Made by a program: the position numbers and the translations under genes. Source: GWB1-38-13 sp964488535 (GTDB lineage Bacteria; Patescibacteriota; Microgenomatia; UBA8517). Taken from it: a stretch of 64,000 nt of DNA. The notes beneath the pieces were generated by a model that saw nothing but the letters and a program-made list of their open reading frames with translations, made no database searches and was not told the origin of the DNA. How positions within the stretch are numbered: the stretch's first letter is position 1; every line of letters begins with the position of its first letter. This document shows, in pieces, positions 31,626-39,421 of the stretch. Where the stretch lies: the NCBI GenBank assembly GCA_964488535.1, contig CAZAUT010000003.1, forward strand, positions 6,962-70,961, written 5' to 3'.

Positions 31626-31988
31626 CTAAACAGAATTTTCTTTAGGGCTTGTAATCTTTTTAATCATTCTCCAACCGAAATGAATCGCTTTCTTGATTAG
31701 CCTGATCCAGAATACCGCAAACCAGGTTATTGCATTTTCCGAATCGCCCTTCGACCAATCTTCGAGCTGCTGCTGAGAAGCCGGTATCTGAATCGTCACC
31801 GTTTGAGTTTGCGGTGTTTGGATCAGAGGCTTCCCCGAATCGTCGTTGACCTGTGCCTGAAACTGGCTGGGAACTTTTTGTACAATACCTCCACGTTCCA
31901 GCTCCGGCGGAATTTCAACATCGGTCGGTCTTTCTTTAATTAAAGGCGGTCCGGGGGAATGCTGTTCCCTTTCAACATCGGTGGACAT
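31626..31988 (-). CDS. Proline-rich protein with C-terminal hydrophobic region
   Basis: An unrecognised 120-residue protein. The N-terminal 80 residues are polar and rich in Pro, Gln and Glu (disordered by look, TQTVTIQIPASQQQLEDW), and residues about 86-105 (AITWFAVFWIRLIKKAIHF) form an amphipathic or membrane helix, followed by a basic tail. Being upstream of the VirD4-like ATPase gene on the same strand, it may act with it; this is by position only. Confidence 0.6.
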   Translation of the reverse strand: MSTDVEREQHSPGPPLIKERPTDVEIPPELERGGIVQKVPSQFQAQVNDDSGKPLIQTPQTQTVTIQIPASQQQLEDWSKGDSENAITWFAVFWIRLIKKAIHFGWRMIKKITSPKENSV

Positions 31989-32290
31989 GCTAATTCATTA
32001 TAACCAAAATTATCAAATTGTTATATGGCTATATGGCTATATTGTTACTACTTATTATTATTCTAACCTCGATTGACGAAGATAGATTCCCACGGCTGAA
32101 GCCGTGGTACATATATCATTTCAAACGCCTCGCGTTTGGATTGTCTGGTTCAATTCATCCCCCGCTGGGCGGGGTCTTCTTGAACTAATGATAAAATCTC
32201 TTCTTTATTGATTTATCACCTTTAACTATCAATTTCTTGATCACTCAATCAACTTGATTAACTCAATTAACTTAATCAACTATTTGCTTG
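31989..32290. repeat. Repeat-rich spacer
   Basis: No gene is seen. It holds TATGGCTATATTG units (about 32022-32045), a GAAGATAGATTCCCACGGCT/AGCCGTGG hairpin (32080-32110), a CCCGCTGGGCGGGG hairpin (about 32160-32175) and AACTTAATCAACT units (about 32235-32282). Confidence 0.6.
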
Positions 32291-32296
32291 CGCAAT

Positions 32297-32326
32297 TTGA
32301 CAAAGAAGAAGTAGTAGTAGTACAAT
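32297..32326 (+). promoter_or_regulatory. Sigma-70 promoter with short leader
   Basis: TTGACA (32297-32302), 18 bases, TACAAT (32321-32326). The spacer is AAGAAGAAGTAGTAGTAG. The ATG at 32325 overlaps the -10 box, so translation should start at 32343, about 10 bases after the transcript start. A near-identical upstream part recurs at 33553-33571. Confidence 0.75.
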
Positions 32327-32342
32327 GCCCCATAATTATTTC

Positions 32343-32696
32343 ATGAGTATAGAGTACATATTGGTTTCCGCAGATACACCGGCTGGTCAAGAGCATCACC
32401 TTAAAAAATATGCGCCTCCAGGATGTCCTGTCTTGGGTTGTTTAGATGAACATCGGAAAAGAGGCGAAGATTGGTCTTATGCTTATCCGAAACCGGAAGA
32501 ACAAAAACCATGGCCTATAGAATATTCAGGAACAGGAGAGGGTTTCACTCTCACATGCAGTCCTTGGTTTAACAGCAGAGTATGTGAAAGTTGTCGTTTA
32601 AATGAAAAAAATGGCGGCCATAAATACACCCACAAACCAACTTTGGGAGAAAAGATCAAAAAGGTAGTACAGCAAATTGGAAATAAAATTTCCTAG
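32343..32696 (+). CDS. Cysteine-containing hypothetical protein
   Basis: A 117-residue soluble protein without a recognised family. It has five cysteines, in GCPVLGC and then LTCSPWFNSRVCESC, which could bind a metal. The C-terminus is basic and helical (LGEKIKKVVQQIGNK). The start at 32343 follows from the promoter. The same promoter sequence drives another cysteine-containing small gene at 33605, and both lie next to a cobalamin adenosyltransferase sequence (a remnant here, the intact gene there). Confidence 0.6.
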   Translation: MSIEYILVSADTPAGQEHHLKKYAPPGCPVLGCLDEHRKRGEDWSYAYPKPEEQKPWPIEYSGTGEGFTLTCSPWFNSRVCESCRLNEKNGGHKYTHKPTLGEKIKKVVQQIGNKIS

Positions 32697-32774
32697 GATT
32701 ACTACTTCTTTGCTATCTTTGCAGAAAACCGTATTCACTTCAAGGTTGTTAACCTTCAAACCACCCACTTTTCC

Positions 32775-32838
32775 TCCCCAACCCCCTCTTTCCAATTCAC
32801 CCACCTCGCCAGCATAAACAAATAATCCGATAAGATAA
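32775..32838 (-). pseudogene. Remnant of the 3' end of a second cob(I)alamin adenosyltransferase gene
   Basis: The DNA matches the 3' end of the intact gene at 33970-34506 closely, for example AAACAAATAATCCGA in both, and CCAATTCACCCA. Read on the minus strand it gives LSDYLFVYAGEVGELE, compared with LSDYLFVLARWVNWEK in the intact protein. It ends at the stop codon of the PIN toxin gene, so the toxin-antitoxin pair appears to have replaced the rest. Confidence 0.75.
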
Positions 32839-33252
32839 TTAATCCAAATTCGTTTTTAGTCCGATCTGTTTGAAATGGTGGTCAAATGTAAAAATCTCAT
32901 CAAACCTGTATTTTTTAAATTGATAAACAATTGAACCGTCGGTAAATGATAATTTTTTGTCATCGTATTTCTTGAGTTCTTCGAACACAAAACTATTTTC
33001 CAATTCCGATATTTCCATTACCCGTAAATTAAGCATTGCCCCTTTGTTTACAGCATCGTTAAAATCAATTACCGCATATAGACCGGCATCATAAATTAGA
33101 CGGGTAAATACTTCAGACAATACCAAATTATTCGTAAAAAAAAGCGGGCGTACTTTCGTAATTATATTAATATACTTCTTTGCCTGAAGATGGTTTATGT
33201 CATTTTTATTTTCCAAAGCAAGCCATGCACCGGAATCAATAAATATTTTCAT
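32839..33252 (-). CDS. PIN-domain toxin (VapC-like)
   Basis: A 137-residue PIN-domain ribonuclease. The acidic metal-binding residues are visible: Asp in FIDSGAWLAL at the start, Glu in LVLSEVFTRL, Asp in SFTDGSIVYQF and Asp in IFTFDHHF. In VapC-type systems it cleaves specific RNAs such as tRNA when free of its antitoxin. Its start overlaps the stop of the ribbon-helix-helix gene by four bases, the normal antitoxin-first order. It abuts a broken adenosyltransferase remnant at its 3' end. Confidence 0.88.
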   Translation of the reverse strand: MKIFIDSGAWLALENKNDINHLQAKKYINIITKVRPLFFTNNLVLSEVFTRLIYDAGLYAVIDFNDAVNKGAMLNLRVMEISELENSFVFEELKKYDDKKLSFTDGSIVYQFKKYRFDEIFTFDHHFKQIGLKTNLD

Positions 33253-33509
33253 TTGTAATAAATTTCATCCACATTCTCAGACAAATTTACTTTTTTTCTG
33301 CCTGTTGAAACAGAACCGATAATCTTCTCAAGCCATAAATAATCACTGGGAATTTTACGGCTGTTTAATGAAAGCATTTTCCCCACTCTGGAAGAAGCGC
33401 CATCTACTGCCTCTCTTATCACTTCCGACCTTGTAAATCCGATTAATTTTGACGCTTCGTCCAAAATCTTAACACTTTGCGGCTCCAAATATACCTGATA
33501 CCTTTTCAT
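33249..33509 (-). CDS. Ribbon-helix-helix antitoxin
   Basis: About 86 residues, beginning MKRYQVYLEPQSVKILDEAS; the strand YQVYLEP, the helix and TRSEVIREAVDG make a ribbon-helix-helix DNA-binding domain. The C-terminal half would wrap the PIN toxin. A start at 33515 (MYMKR) is equally possible. An imperfect palindrome (ATACACC...GGTGTAT, 33514-33535) lies at the start codon and is the obvious operator for autoregulation of the pair. Confidence 0.85.
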   Translation of the reverse strand: MKRYQVYLEPQSVKILDEASKLIGFTRSEVIREAVDGASSRVGKMLSLNSRKIPSDYLWLEKIIGSVSTGRKKVNLSENVDEIYYK

Positions 33510-33513
33510 ATAC

Positions 33514-33535
33514 ATACACCATACCATAGGTGTAT
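33514..33535. promoter_or_regulatory. Probable operator of the toxin-antitoxin pair
   Basis: ATACACC and GGTGTAT arms separated by eight bases lie immediately upstream of the antitoxin start and within its promoter region (TTGACT on the minus strand at 33542-33547). Confidence 0.55.
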
Positions 33536-33556
33536 ATAATAAGTCAATACACCCAT

Positions 33557-33586
33557 TTGACAAAGAAGAAGAAGAAGTAAAATACT
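33557..33586 (+). promoter_or_regulatory. Promoter related to that at 32297
   Basis: TTGACA (33557-33562) and a weak -10, either TAAAAT (33578-33583) or AATACT (33581-33586). ATTTGACAAAGAAGAAG is identical to the upstream copy. Confidence 0.55.
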
Positions 33587-33604
33587 GAAAATTCTTATTT
33601 GTAT

Positions 33605-33952
33605 ATGGAAATCACAAAAGGTGGCACAGATAAATCAAATAAGGTTCTTCTTTGCGATGTTTCCCGCAATGTGAAATATCAGCATAGTGTACCTTCCAGA
33701 CCAAGCAGGGGAACGTGCGATAGTGGGGACGGAAGCGTTCATTGTGATTGGTGTAAACACGCGCAAGAATTTTTAACAGAACATGCAGTAAATAATTCGG
33801 CAGATGGTGCAGAAAGTATTCGTTTTGTTCCCAATCCGGACGATCACTCTCTCACAGTCGTTTACCCTTCAAAACCCGATGGAACGTTTATGAGTAGGTC
33901 TGTTGCTCGCGGACACCTGTCCGATCCCGAAAAAGTTGATGTTGTAGATTGA
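33605..33952 (+). CDS. Cysteine-containing hypothetical protein
   Basis: A 115-residue soluble protein with no recognised family. Four cysteines occur as LLCDV, RGTCDSG and VHCDWCKHA, the last with a C-x-x-C spacing that could hold a metal. The C-terminal half is predicted beta-rich (SLTVVYPSKPDGTFM). It shares its promoter region with the gene at 32343 and is convergent with the adenosyltransferase gene, 17 bases away. The two small proteins are not obviously homologous beyond their Cys content. Confidence 0.6.
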   Translation: MEITKGGTDKSNKVLLCDVSRNVKYQHSVPSRPSRGTCDSGDGSVHCDWCKHAQEFLTEHAVNNSADGAESIRFVPNPDDHSLTVVYPSKPDGTFMSRSVARGHLSDPEKVDVVD

Positions 33953-33969
33953 TTCGTATTTTTATAATT

Positions 33970-34506
33970 TCACTTTATCCACTTCTTTTCTCTAATCCCC
34001 TTTTCCCAATTCACCCATCTGGCCAATACAAACAAATAATCCGACAGGCGATTAAGGTATTTCAAAACCCCCGCCGGAACCTTTTCCGCCTCACTTAATC
34101 CCACCACTTCTCTCTCCGCTCTTCTGGCCAGTGTCCTTGCATACTGAAGCCTTGCTGCAACCGGACTTCCGCCCGGATAAATAAAATTTGAAAGTTTCGG
34201 CAGTATTTTATCGGTTTCGTCTATTTCCTCTTCCAATTTTCTTGTTTCTTTACTTTCTAATTTCAAATCTGATCCTGCTAAAATTGAACCCGTTGTCAGT
34301 AAATTATTTTGAACCAGCCTTAGTTTTACCTTCAATTTTTCATCAGAAGTTTCCGCTATAACAATTCCCAAAAAACTATCAATCTCATCAACCGCTCCGA
34401 TTGCCCGGGTATTGCATGACGATTTTGAAACACGGACCGATTTTCCGTCAACTTTTCTGAAAAGTCCCGTTGTTCCGTCATCGCCGGTTTTTGTATAAAT
34501 AACCAT
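33970..34506 (-). CDS. pduO: Cob(I)alamin adenosyltransferase, PduO type
   Basis: This enzyme attaches the 5'-deoxyadenosyl group of ATP to cob(I)alamin, making adenosylcobalamin. The 178-residue protein has the N-terminal ATP loop TKTGDDGTTGLF, the RAIGAVDEIDSFLG helix, the FIYPGGSPVAARLQYARTLARRAERE region and NRLSDYLFVLARW, all typical of the PduO family. It is a direct partner for the three adenosylcobalamin-dependent ribonucleotide reductases about 0.5 kb upstream, with an S23 gene between. Without B12 synthesis genes in view, the cell probably salvages cobalamin. Confidence 0.94.
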   Translation of the reverse strand: MVIYTKTGDDGTTGLFRKVDGKSVRVSKSSCNTRAIGAVDEIDSFLGIVIAETSDEKLKVKLRLVQNNLLTTGSILAGSDLKLESKETRKLEEEIDETDKILPKLSNFIYPGGSPVAARLQYARTLARRAEREVVGLSEAEKVPAGVLKYLNRLSDYLFVLARWVNWEKGIREKKWIK

Positions 34507-34551
34507 AAATATAAAGATATCAAGATATTAAGATATTAGAATACTACGATA

Positions 34552-34923
34552 TTACGAGTGGGAAAGCTTCTCGGTTGAACGAATAAGTCCGCCAAGTATA
34601 ACCCCCGATTTTTCGGATTGTTTCATTATCTCTTCAAACCCTTCATTGGATAAGTATCCTAAATCCTTGGCAATTAACGACTGTGTTTGAACCTCTGAAA
34701 GTGAACCTCTGGCATCGAAATAGAAATTCAACCTGTCTTTGTAGTGGTATCTGGAGAATCCTTCTGCTATACAAGATTCATTGGAAACAACGGCACGTCT
34801 GATTTGTGAAGTCAATCCAAAAGTTTCCGACTTTGGAAAACTCCCGGAATACTTGTAAATCATAAGTGTTAACTTATGCGCCTCTTTCCAAGCATCCAAA
34901 TCCTGAAATGTTTTTATTTTCAT
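34552..34923 (-). CDS. Four-helix-bundle protein, S23 family (copy 5 of 6)
   Basis: A 123-residue family member: FQDLDAWKEAHKLTLMIYK, FPKSE, IRRAVVSNESCIAEGFSR, and GSLSEVQTQSLIA. It is bordered by AATATC-type repeats that face each other: GATATTAAGATATTAGAATA on the left (from about 34515) and CCTAATATCGTAATATCC on the right (from about 34943). It interrupts the run from the cobalamin adenosyltransferase to the reductases. Function unknown. Confidence 0.88.
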   Translation of the reverse strand: MKIKTFQDLDAWKEAHKLTLMIYKYSGSFPKSETFGLTSQIRRAVVSNESCIAEGFSRYHYKDRLNFYFDARGSLSEVQTQSLIAKDLGYLSNEGFEEIMKQSEKSGVILGGLIRSTEKLSHS

Positions 34924-35037
34924 TCTCCTAATATCTCAATATCCTAATATCGTAATATCCTAGTATCCCAGTATCTTTCTTTCTATCCTGTGCCCTCTCC
35001 TAATATCGTAATATCGTAGTATCCTAATACCGTTTCT

Positions 35038-37197
35038 CTAAAGTTCGCATGTACTAAACCCGCACTTTTTGCATTTGAAGCATTTATTATCCCTGACCAG
35101 TAAAATATTACATGTGGGACATTTTCTCAATGAGGGAAGGGTTCTTTCCGACGACCCGAACTCAAAAACCTGGTTGTTTTTTGCCTTATCGCGGTAAACG
35201 GTAAGGCCTTTGCAACCCAGTTTCCAGGCCAAAATGTACGCCTGTTCGACATCGTCGGGTGTTGCGTGAGAAGGCATATTAATTGTTTTTGTTATCGCGT
35301 TGTCTGTCCACTTCTGAAAAGCAGCCTGCATTCTGATGTGATCGCGCCAGTCAATATCGTGTGCCACTTTAAAAACATTCCGAAGATGTTTCGGAATCTC
35401 GGTTATACCCTGCGCACTTCCATGATTCTGAACCACCTTTTGAATAAGACTGTCGCTGTAAACGCCGTATTCTTTAAGCTTTCTCGTAAAAATGCCGACT
35501 GTGTTTTTTAACCGCATCCCGTCCAAGACGTTTTGTTCATATGCAAGTGCAAAAAAGGGTTCTATCCCGAAAGAAGTCTCACAAATGACTGCATTTCCGC
35601 TTGATGGCGGGAAAGTTAAGAGAGCTACATTTCTTGGCTTGTCCTTCCTTTCCGCCCAAATTGATTTATTAACAAGCGGAAATGCTCCCTTTTCTTTTGC
35701 CAAATGCACCGAAGCCTCAAAGCCCGACTGATACATCGTCTGCGTGACTTTTTCGGCTAGATTAAAGGCTTCGACACTGTCATAGGGTATTTCCATCATG
35801 GCAAGCGTTTCCGCCCAGCCGACACAGCCGATTCCGATCCTTCTGTGTTTTTTTACTGCCTCGGAAATTTCCTGTACCGGAAACCATGAAGCATCAATTA
35901 CATTATCCATTAACCGCACCGCTGTCTTCATTGTCTTCTGCAATCCTTCAAAATCAAATCCGCCGTCCGGCGGACCATGTATCACAAATTTGGTAAAATT
36001 TATATATCCCAGATTACAGGACTCGTATGGATATAAAGGAACCTCTCCGCAGGGATTGGTCGTCATTAAAAGCCCCTGTTTTCCGAGAAGCGGATTGGAT
36101 AGTGCCGTTCCTTTGTTTATTGCGGATAAATTAATAATTCCCGGATCTCCCGTTTGCCACGCCATTTGGGCCATTAGTTCAAGAATCGAATTTGCTTTAA
36201 CTTTATTCACGACTTCACCCGTTCTTGGATTTATAAGGTCCCAGTTATCACCGTTTTGCGCTTTTTGCATAAACTCATCGGTAACACCAACCGAAATGTT
36301 TGTTTTTGAAAGATAGCCGTCGTTTTGCTTCGAGGAAATAAAATTAAAAATATCGGGGTGGCTCGAATTCAATATTGCCATGTTTCCGCTTTCATATTTC
36401 CCCTCCTGTTTGAACAGGGATGTCATAAGATCAAACATTTCGATCAGTTTTACCGGCCCTGCAGCCAGGTTTGGAGCGCCCCCAACCGGATCTCCCTCGG
36501 GACGGATCATTGAGAAATTATAACCGCATCCCCCGCCGTGTTTTTTAATTAAAGTGGATTTGTGAAGAATATTGAAAATTGAATTAATATCATCCTCGAT
36601 TGGCCAGACAAAACAATTAGCAAGCTGGGGAGATTTTTTTCCGGCATTGGCAAGCGTTCTTGTACCCGGAAGAAACTTGAAACTCATCATCAGATCAAGA
36701 AAGCGCTTGTTCCATAGACTTCTCTTTTCTTTTGTTTTTTCGACATCGGAAAGGCATTTTGCAACCCTTTCAAACATTTGCCGTGGTGTTTCCAAAATCT
36801 CCCCCTTCTCGTTTTTTTTAAGGTAACGTGACTTAAGAATGTATAAAGTATTGTAAGAAAGTCCAATATCGTCCTTCACCCCAAGCGATTCTTTATCCTG
36901 TCTCAAATGTTTTTTGTTCTCCCGGTATCTGATAAATTCTTTCGCTGTTTTTGCGTGACCGCGTTCAATAAGAACCTTTTCTACAATTTCGCCGATTTCC
37001 GAAGTTTTTATGTTTTCACCGACAGCGTACTTTTCCTTCAAAACAGTCAAAACCTCGTTCCTTAAGGAAAGTGCCGTCTTTTCGTCCTTTCCTCCGACAT
37101 TCCGTGCTGCAAGAAAGATACTCCGGAAAATTTTCTCTCCGTCAAACGGCTCGTTTATTCCGCTCGCTTTGATAACGTATTTGGCTGGTTGCTTCAT
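35038..37197 (-). CDS. nrdJ: Adenosylcobalamin-dependent ribonucleotide reductase, paralog 3
   Basis: Class II reductases make deoxynucleotides from ribonucleotides using an adenosylcobalamin-generated thiyl radical. This 719-residue copy has an N-terminal ATP-cone (about 1-95), the barrel with LANCFVWP (first redox Cys), NPCGE (radical Cys and Glu), PYESCNL (second redox Cys, 11 residues on) and a C-terminal CPTC...CKKCGF zinc-ribbon-like tail. The phosphate-binding P-T-G-T loop is replaced by PPSSGNA, more divergent than in its two neighbours. Third in a tandem row; nine bases after paralog 2. Confidence 0.93.
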   Translation of the reverse strand: MKQPAKYVIKASGINEPFDGEKIFRSIFLAARNVGGKDEKTALSLRNEVLTVLKEKYAVGENIKTSEIGEIVEKVLIERGHAKTAKEFIRYRENKKHLRQDKESLGVKDDIGLSYNTLYILKSRYLKKNEKGEILETPRQMFERVAKCLSDVEKTKEKRSLWNKRFLDLMMSFKFLPGTRTLANAGKKSPQLANCFVWPIEDDINSIFNILHKSTLIKKHGGGCGYNFSMIRPEGDPVGGAPNLAAGPVKLIEMFDLMTSLFKQEGKYESGNMAILNSSHPDIFNFISSKQNDGYLSKTNISVGVTDEFMQKAQNGDNWDLINPRTGEVVNKVKANSILELMAQMAWQTGDPGIINLSAINKGTALSNPLLGKQGLLMTTNPCGEVPLYPYESCNLGYINFTKFVIHGPPDGGFDFEGLQKTMKTAVRLMDNVIDASWFPVQEISEAVKKHRRIGIGCVGWAETLAMMEIPYDSVEAFNLAEKVTQTMYQSGFEASVHLAKEKGAFPLVNKSIWAERKDKPRNVALLTFPPSSGNAVICETSFGIEPFFALAYEQNVLDGMRLKNTVGIFTRKLKEYGVYSDSLIQKVVQNHGSAQGITEIPKHLRNVFKVAHDIDWRDHIRMQAAFQKWTDNAITKTINMPSHATPDDVEQAYILAWKLGCKGLTVYRDKAKNNQVFEFGSSERTLPSLRKCPTCNILLVRDNKCFKCKKCGFSTCEL

Positions 37198-37206
37198 GTT
37201 GATAAT

Positions 37207-39420
37207 TTAAAGCCTGCACTTACTCCACCCGCATTCTTTGCAACTTCTACATCCTCCCTCAAATTCCAAAACTCCTTTGCACTCCGGGCAGTTTTTTTCT
37301 TCTTTCTCCAATTCGGGCTTATACTTTTCACCGGTATTTATTACTTGATCCTCCTTGCTGCCATCTCTGTAAACCGTAATGCCCTTACATCCGAGTTTCC
37401 ATGCCAGCATGTACGATTTCTCAACCTCCTCAACCGTCGCCGTGTTTCTGAAGTTTATGGTTTTTGACACAGCATTATCGGCATATTTCTGAAACGCTGC
37501 CTGTATTCTTACATGCCACTGGGGATCAATGTCGTGTGTTGTAACAAAAACTTTTCTGATGTCACCGGGAAGTCCGGGTACATTTTGAATTGAACCGTGA
37601 TTTTTGATAATTTTTTCGATCAACGTATCACTAAACAGATTTTTTTCTTTTAATATTTCCTCAAAAACCGGATTAATATAATAAAGTTTTCTGGTAGATC
37701 TATTCTTGTGATCCTCGTTATAGAAAGAACTCCTTGTATAAACAAGGGCAAAACTTGGCTCGACACCGCTTGTTGTATCTCCAATCATCGATACTGTACC
37801 TGTTGGAGCAATAGTAATCATCGTACAATTACGATATTTCTCTGCGGATCCTTTGTAGGTCGATATGTCCCAATTGGGAAATACACCGCGAGTTTTGGCT
37901 AATTCAAGCGAAGCTTCTTCGGCTTTGCGTTTAACAAATTTTGCAATCTTATCCGCAATCCGTACACCGTCGGGGCTGTTATAGGCAATATTCAATTTAA
38001 AAAGTGTTTCCGCAAAACCTACCATTCCCAAACCTATTTTCCTGTTTCCGTACTTTACGATTTTTTCGGTTTCGGGTAAAACATAGTAGTTTGTTTCAAT
38101 CATATTGTCCAAAAAACGGACAAGTGTTTTAACCGTATCTCCCAACTCTTCCCAGTTAATTTCCCATCCGCCATTCTTCCTGATTAAATGGTTTGCTAAA
38201 TGAACGGAAGAAAGGTTGCATGACTCGTAAGGTAACAAAGGTTGTTCACCACATGGATTCGTTGCATTTAACACTCCAAGGCTTGGAGTGAAGTTATCCT
38301 CTTCCATCCGGTCTAAAAAGACCATCCCGGGATCGCCGGTTTTCCACGCATGTTCACAAATTTCATGAAAAAGTTTTCGGGCAGAAACTTTCTTCACCGC
38401 CACTCCATCCCGTGGATTCACCAGAGAAAACTTCTTATCAGCCACGACCGCTTCCATAAACTCATTTGTCGCACCGACAGAAATGTTAAAATTCTTCATA
38501 TTTCCGTCTTCGTCCTTGATTTTAATGAACTCAAAAATGTCAGGGTGGTTAACATTTAAAATACCCATATTTCCACCGTGTTTTTTGGATCCCTGCATAA
38601 TTTTTGACAAGGCTGCACTGTAAACCTGCAAAAAGTCCACAGGCCCTGAAGCGGTATTTGGAACATTTCTTACCTTGTCACCCTTGAAACGTATATCACT
38701 GAAGTTAAATCCTGTTCCTCCAAAGTTTTTTTGAATGAGAGCTGCCTCGCCAAGTGTCTGGAAAATTTTAGAAATAGAATCTTCAATTTTCAAGACGAAG
38801 CATGGGGAAAGTTGCTGCAAACAATGGTCATTACCGGCTTCATACATAGCACTGGTAGTGCATATAAATTTAAACTTAACCATTTTATTAAAAAATACCT
38901 GTGCTGCCAATTCGACATCTTTTTCGTTACCCCAATTAATTTCTGTTTTGGCGATATATTTCGCAACTCTCCAGAAAATCTGTCCCGGAGTCTCTTCCGG
39001 CTTTCCGTCAGCACCCAACTTGGAACATCTGGCAACAAGGGTTGTCCTGGCATTGCCGGTCATTTCCGGTTCGCGGATGATAAATTCGTCTTTTTTTGAC
39101 TGTTCCTTCCTTTCTTTGTATAAAATATAATATCTGGCCGTTTCGAAATAACCTTTCTGTGCAATGACAGGTTCAACAATGTTCCGGATTTCTAATGTGG
39201 AAATGACTGGTTTCTTAAAAATTAAAAGCTTGGATAGGACTTCTTTTAATATGGCGTTTGAGTCCTCTTTGGAATAGGACATCGTATCCTTGCCGGCTAA
39301 GATAATACTTTTTACTATTTTATTCCAAATGAATAATTGTGTCTGTCCGTCCGATTTTATTACTTTTTTTATTTTTAATTTGGGTAAATTTGCTTTTATG
39401 TAATCTTTGTCTTTTTTCAT
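37207..39420 (-). CDS. nrdJ: Adenosylcobalamin-dependent ribonucleotide reductase, paralog 2
   Basis: This 737-residue class II reductase starts at 39420 (MKKDKDYIKA), one base after the stop of paralog 1; a longer frame upstream merely runs into that gene. It has an N-terminal ATP-cone (about 1-105), the Cys in LSPCFVLK, NPCGEQ with PYESCNL, APTGTVSMIGDTTSGVEP and a C-terminal CPEC...CKECGW ribbon. All catalytic residues are present. The ATP-cone implies allosteric activity control by ATP/dATP. It is clearly related to, but distinct from, its neighbours, so an old duplication. Confidence 0.94.
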   Translation of the reverse strand: MKKDKDYIKANLPKLKIKKVIKSDGQTQLFIWNKIVKSIILAGKDTMSYSKEDSNAILKEVLSKLLIFKKPVISTLEIRNIVEPVIAQKGYFETARYYILYKERKEQSKKDEFIIREPEMTGNARTTLVARCSKLGADGKPEETPGQIFWRVAKYIAKTEINWGNEKDVELAAQVFFNKMVKFKFICTTSAMYEAGNDHCLQQLSPCFVLKIEDSISKIFQTLGEAALIQKNFGGTGFNFSDIRFKGDKVRNVPNTASGPVDFLQVYSAALSKIMQGSKKHGGNMGILNVNHPDIFEFIKIKDEDGNMKNFNISVGATNEFMEAVVADKKFSLVNPRDGVAVKKVSARKLFHEICEHAWKTGDPGMVFLDRMEEDNFTPSLGVLNATNPCGEQPLLPYESCNLSSVHLANHLIRKNGGWEINWEELGDTVKTLVRFLDNMIETNYYVLPETEKIVKYGNRKIGLGMVGFAETLFKLNIAYNSPDGVRIADKIAKFVKRKAEEASLELAKTRGVFPNWDISTYKGSAEKYRNCTMITIAPTGTVSMIGDTTSGVEPSFALVYTRSSFYNEDHKNRSTRKLYYINPVFEEILKEKNLFSDTLIEKIIKNHGSIQNVPGLPGDIRKVFVTTHDIDPQWHVRIQAAFQKYADNAVSKTINFRNTATVEEVEKSYMLAWKLGCKGITVYRDGSKEDQVINTGEKYKPELEKEEKNCPECKGVLEFEGGCRSCKECGWSKCRL

Positions 39421-39421
39421 A

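Noticed and set aside
32325..32342. Start codon at 32325 for the small Cys-containing gene
   Set aside because: That ATG overlaps the -10 box TACAAT, so it would not be in the mRNA; the ATG at 32343 fits.
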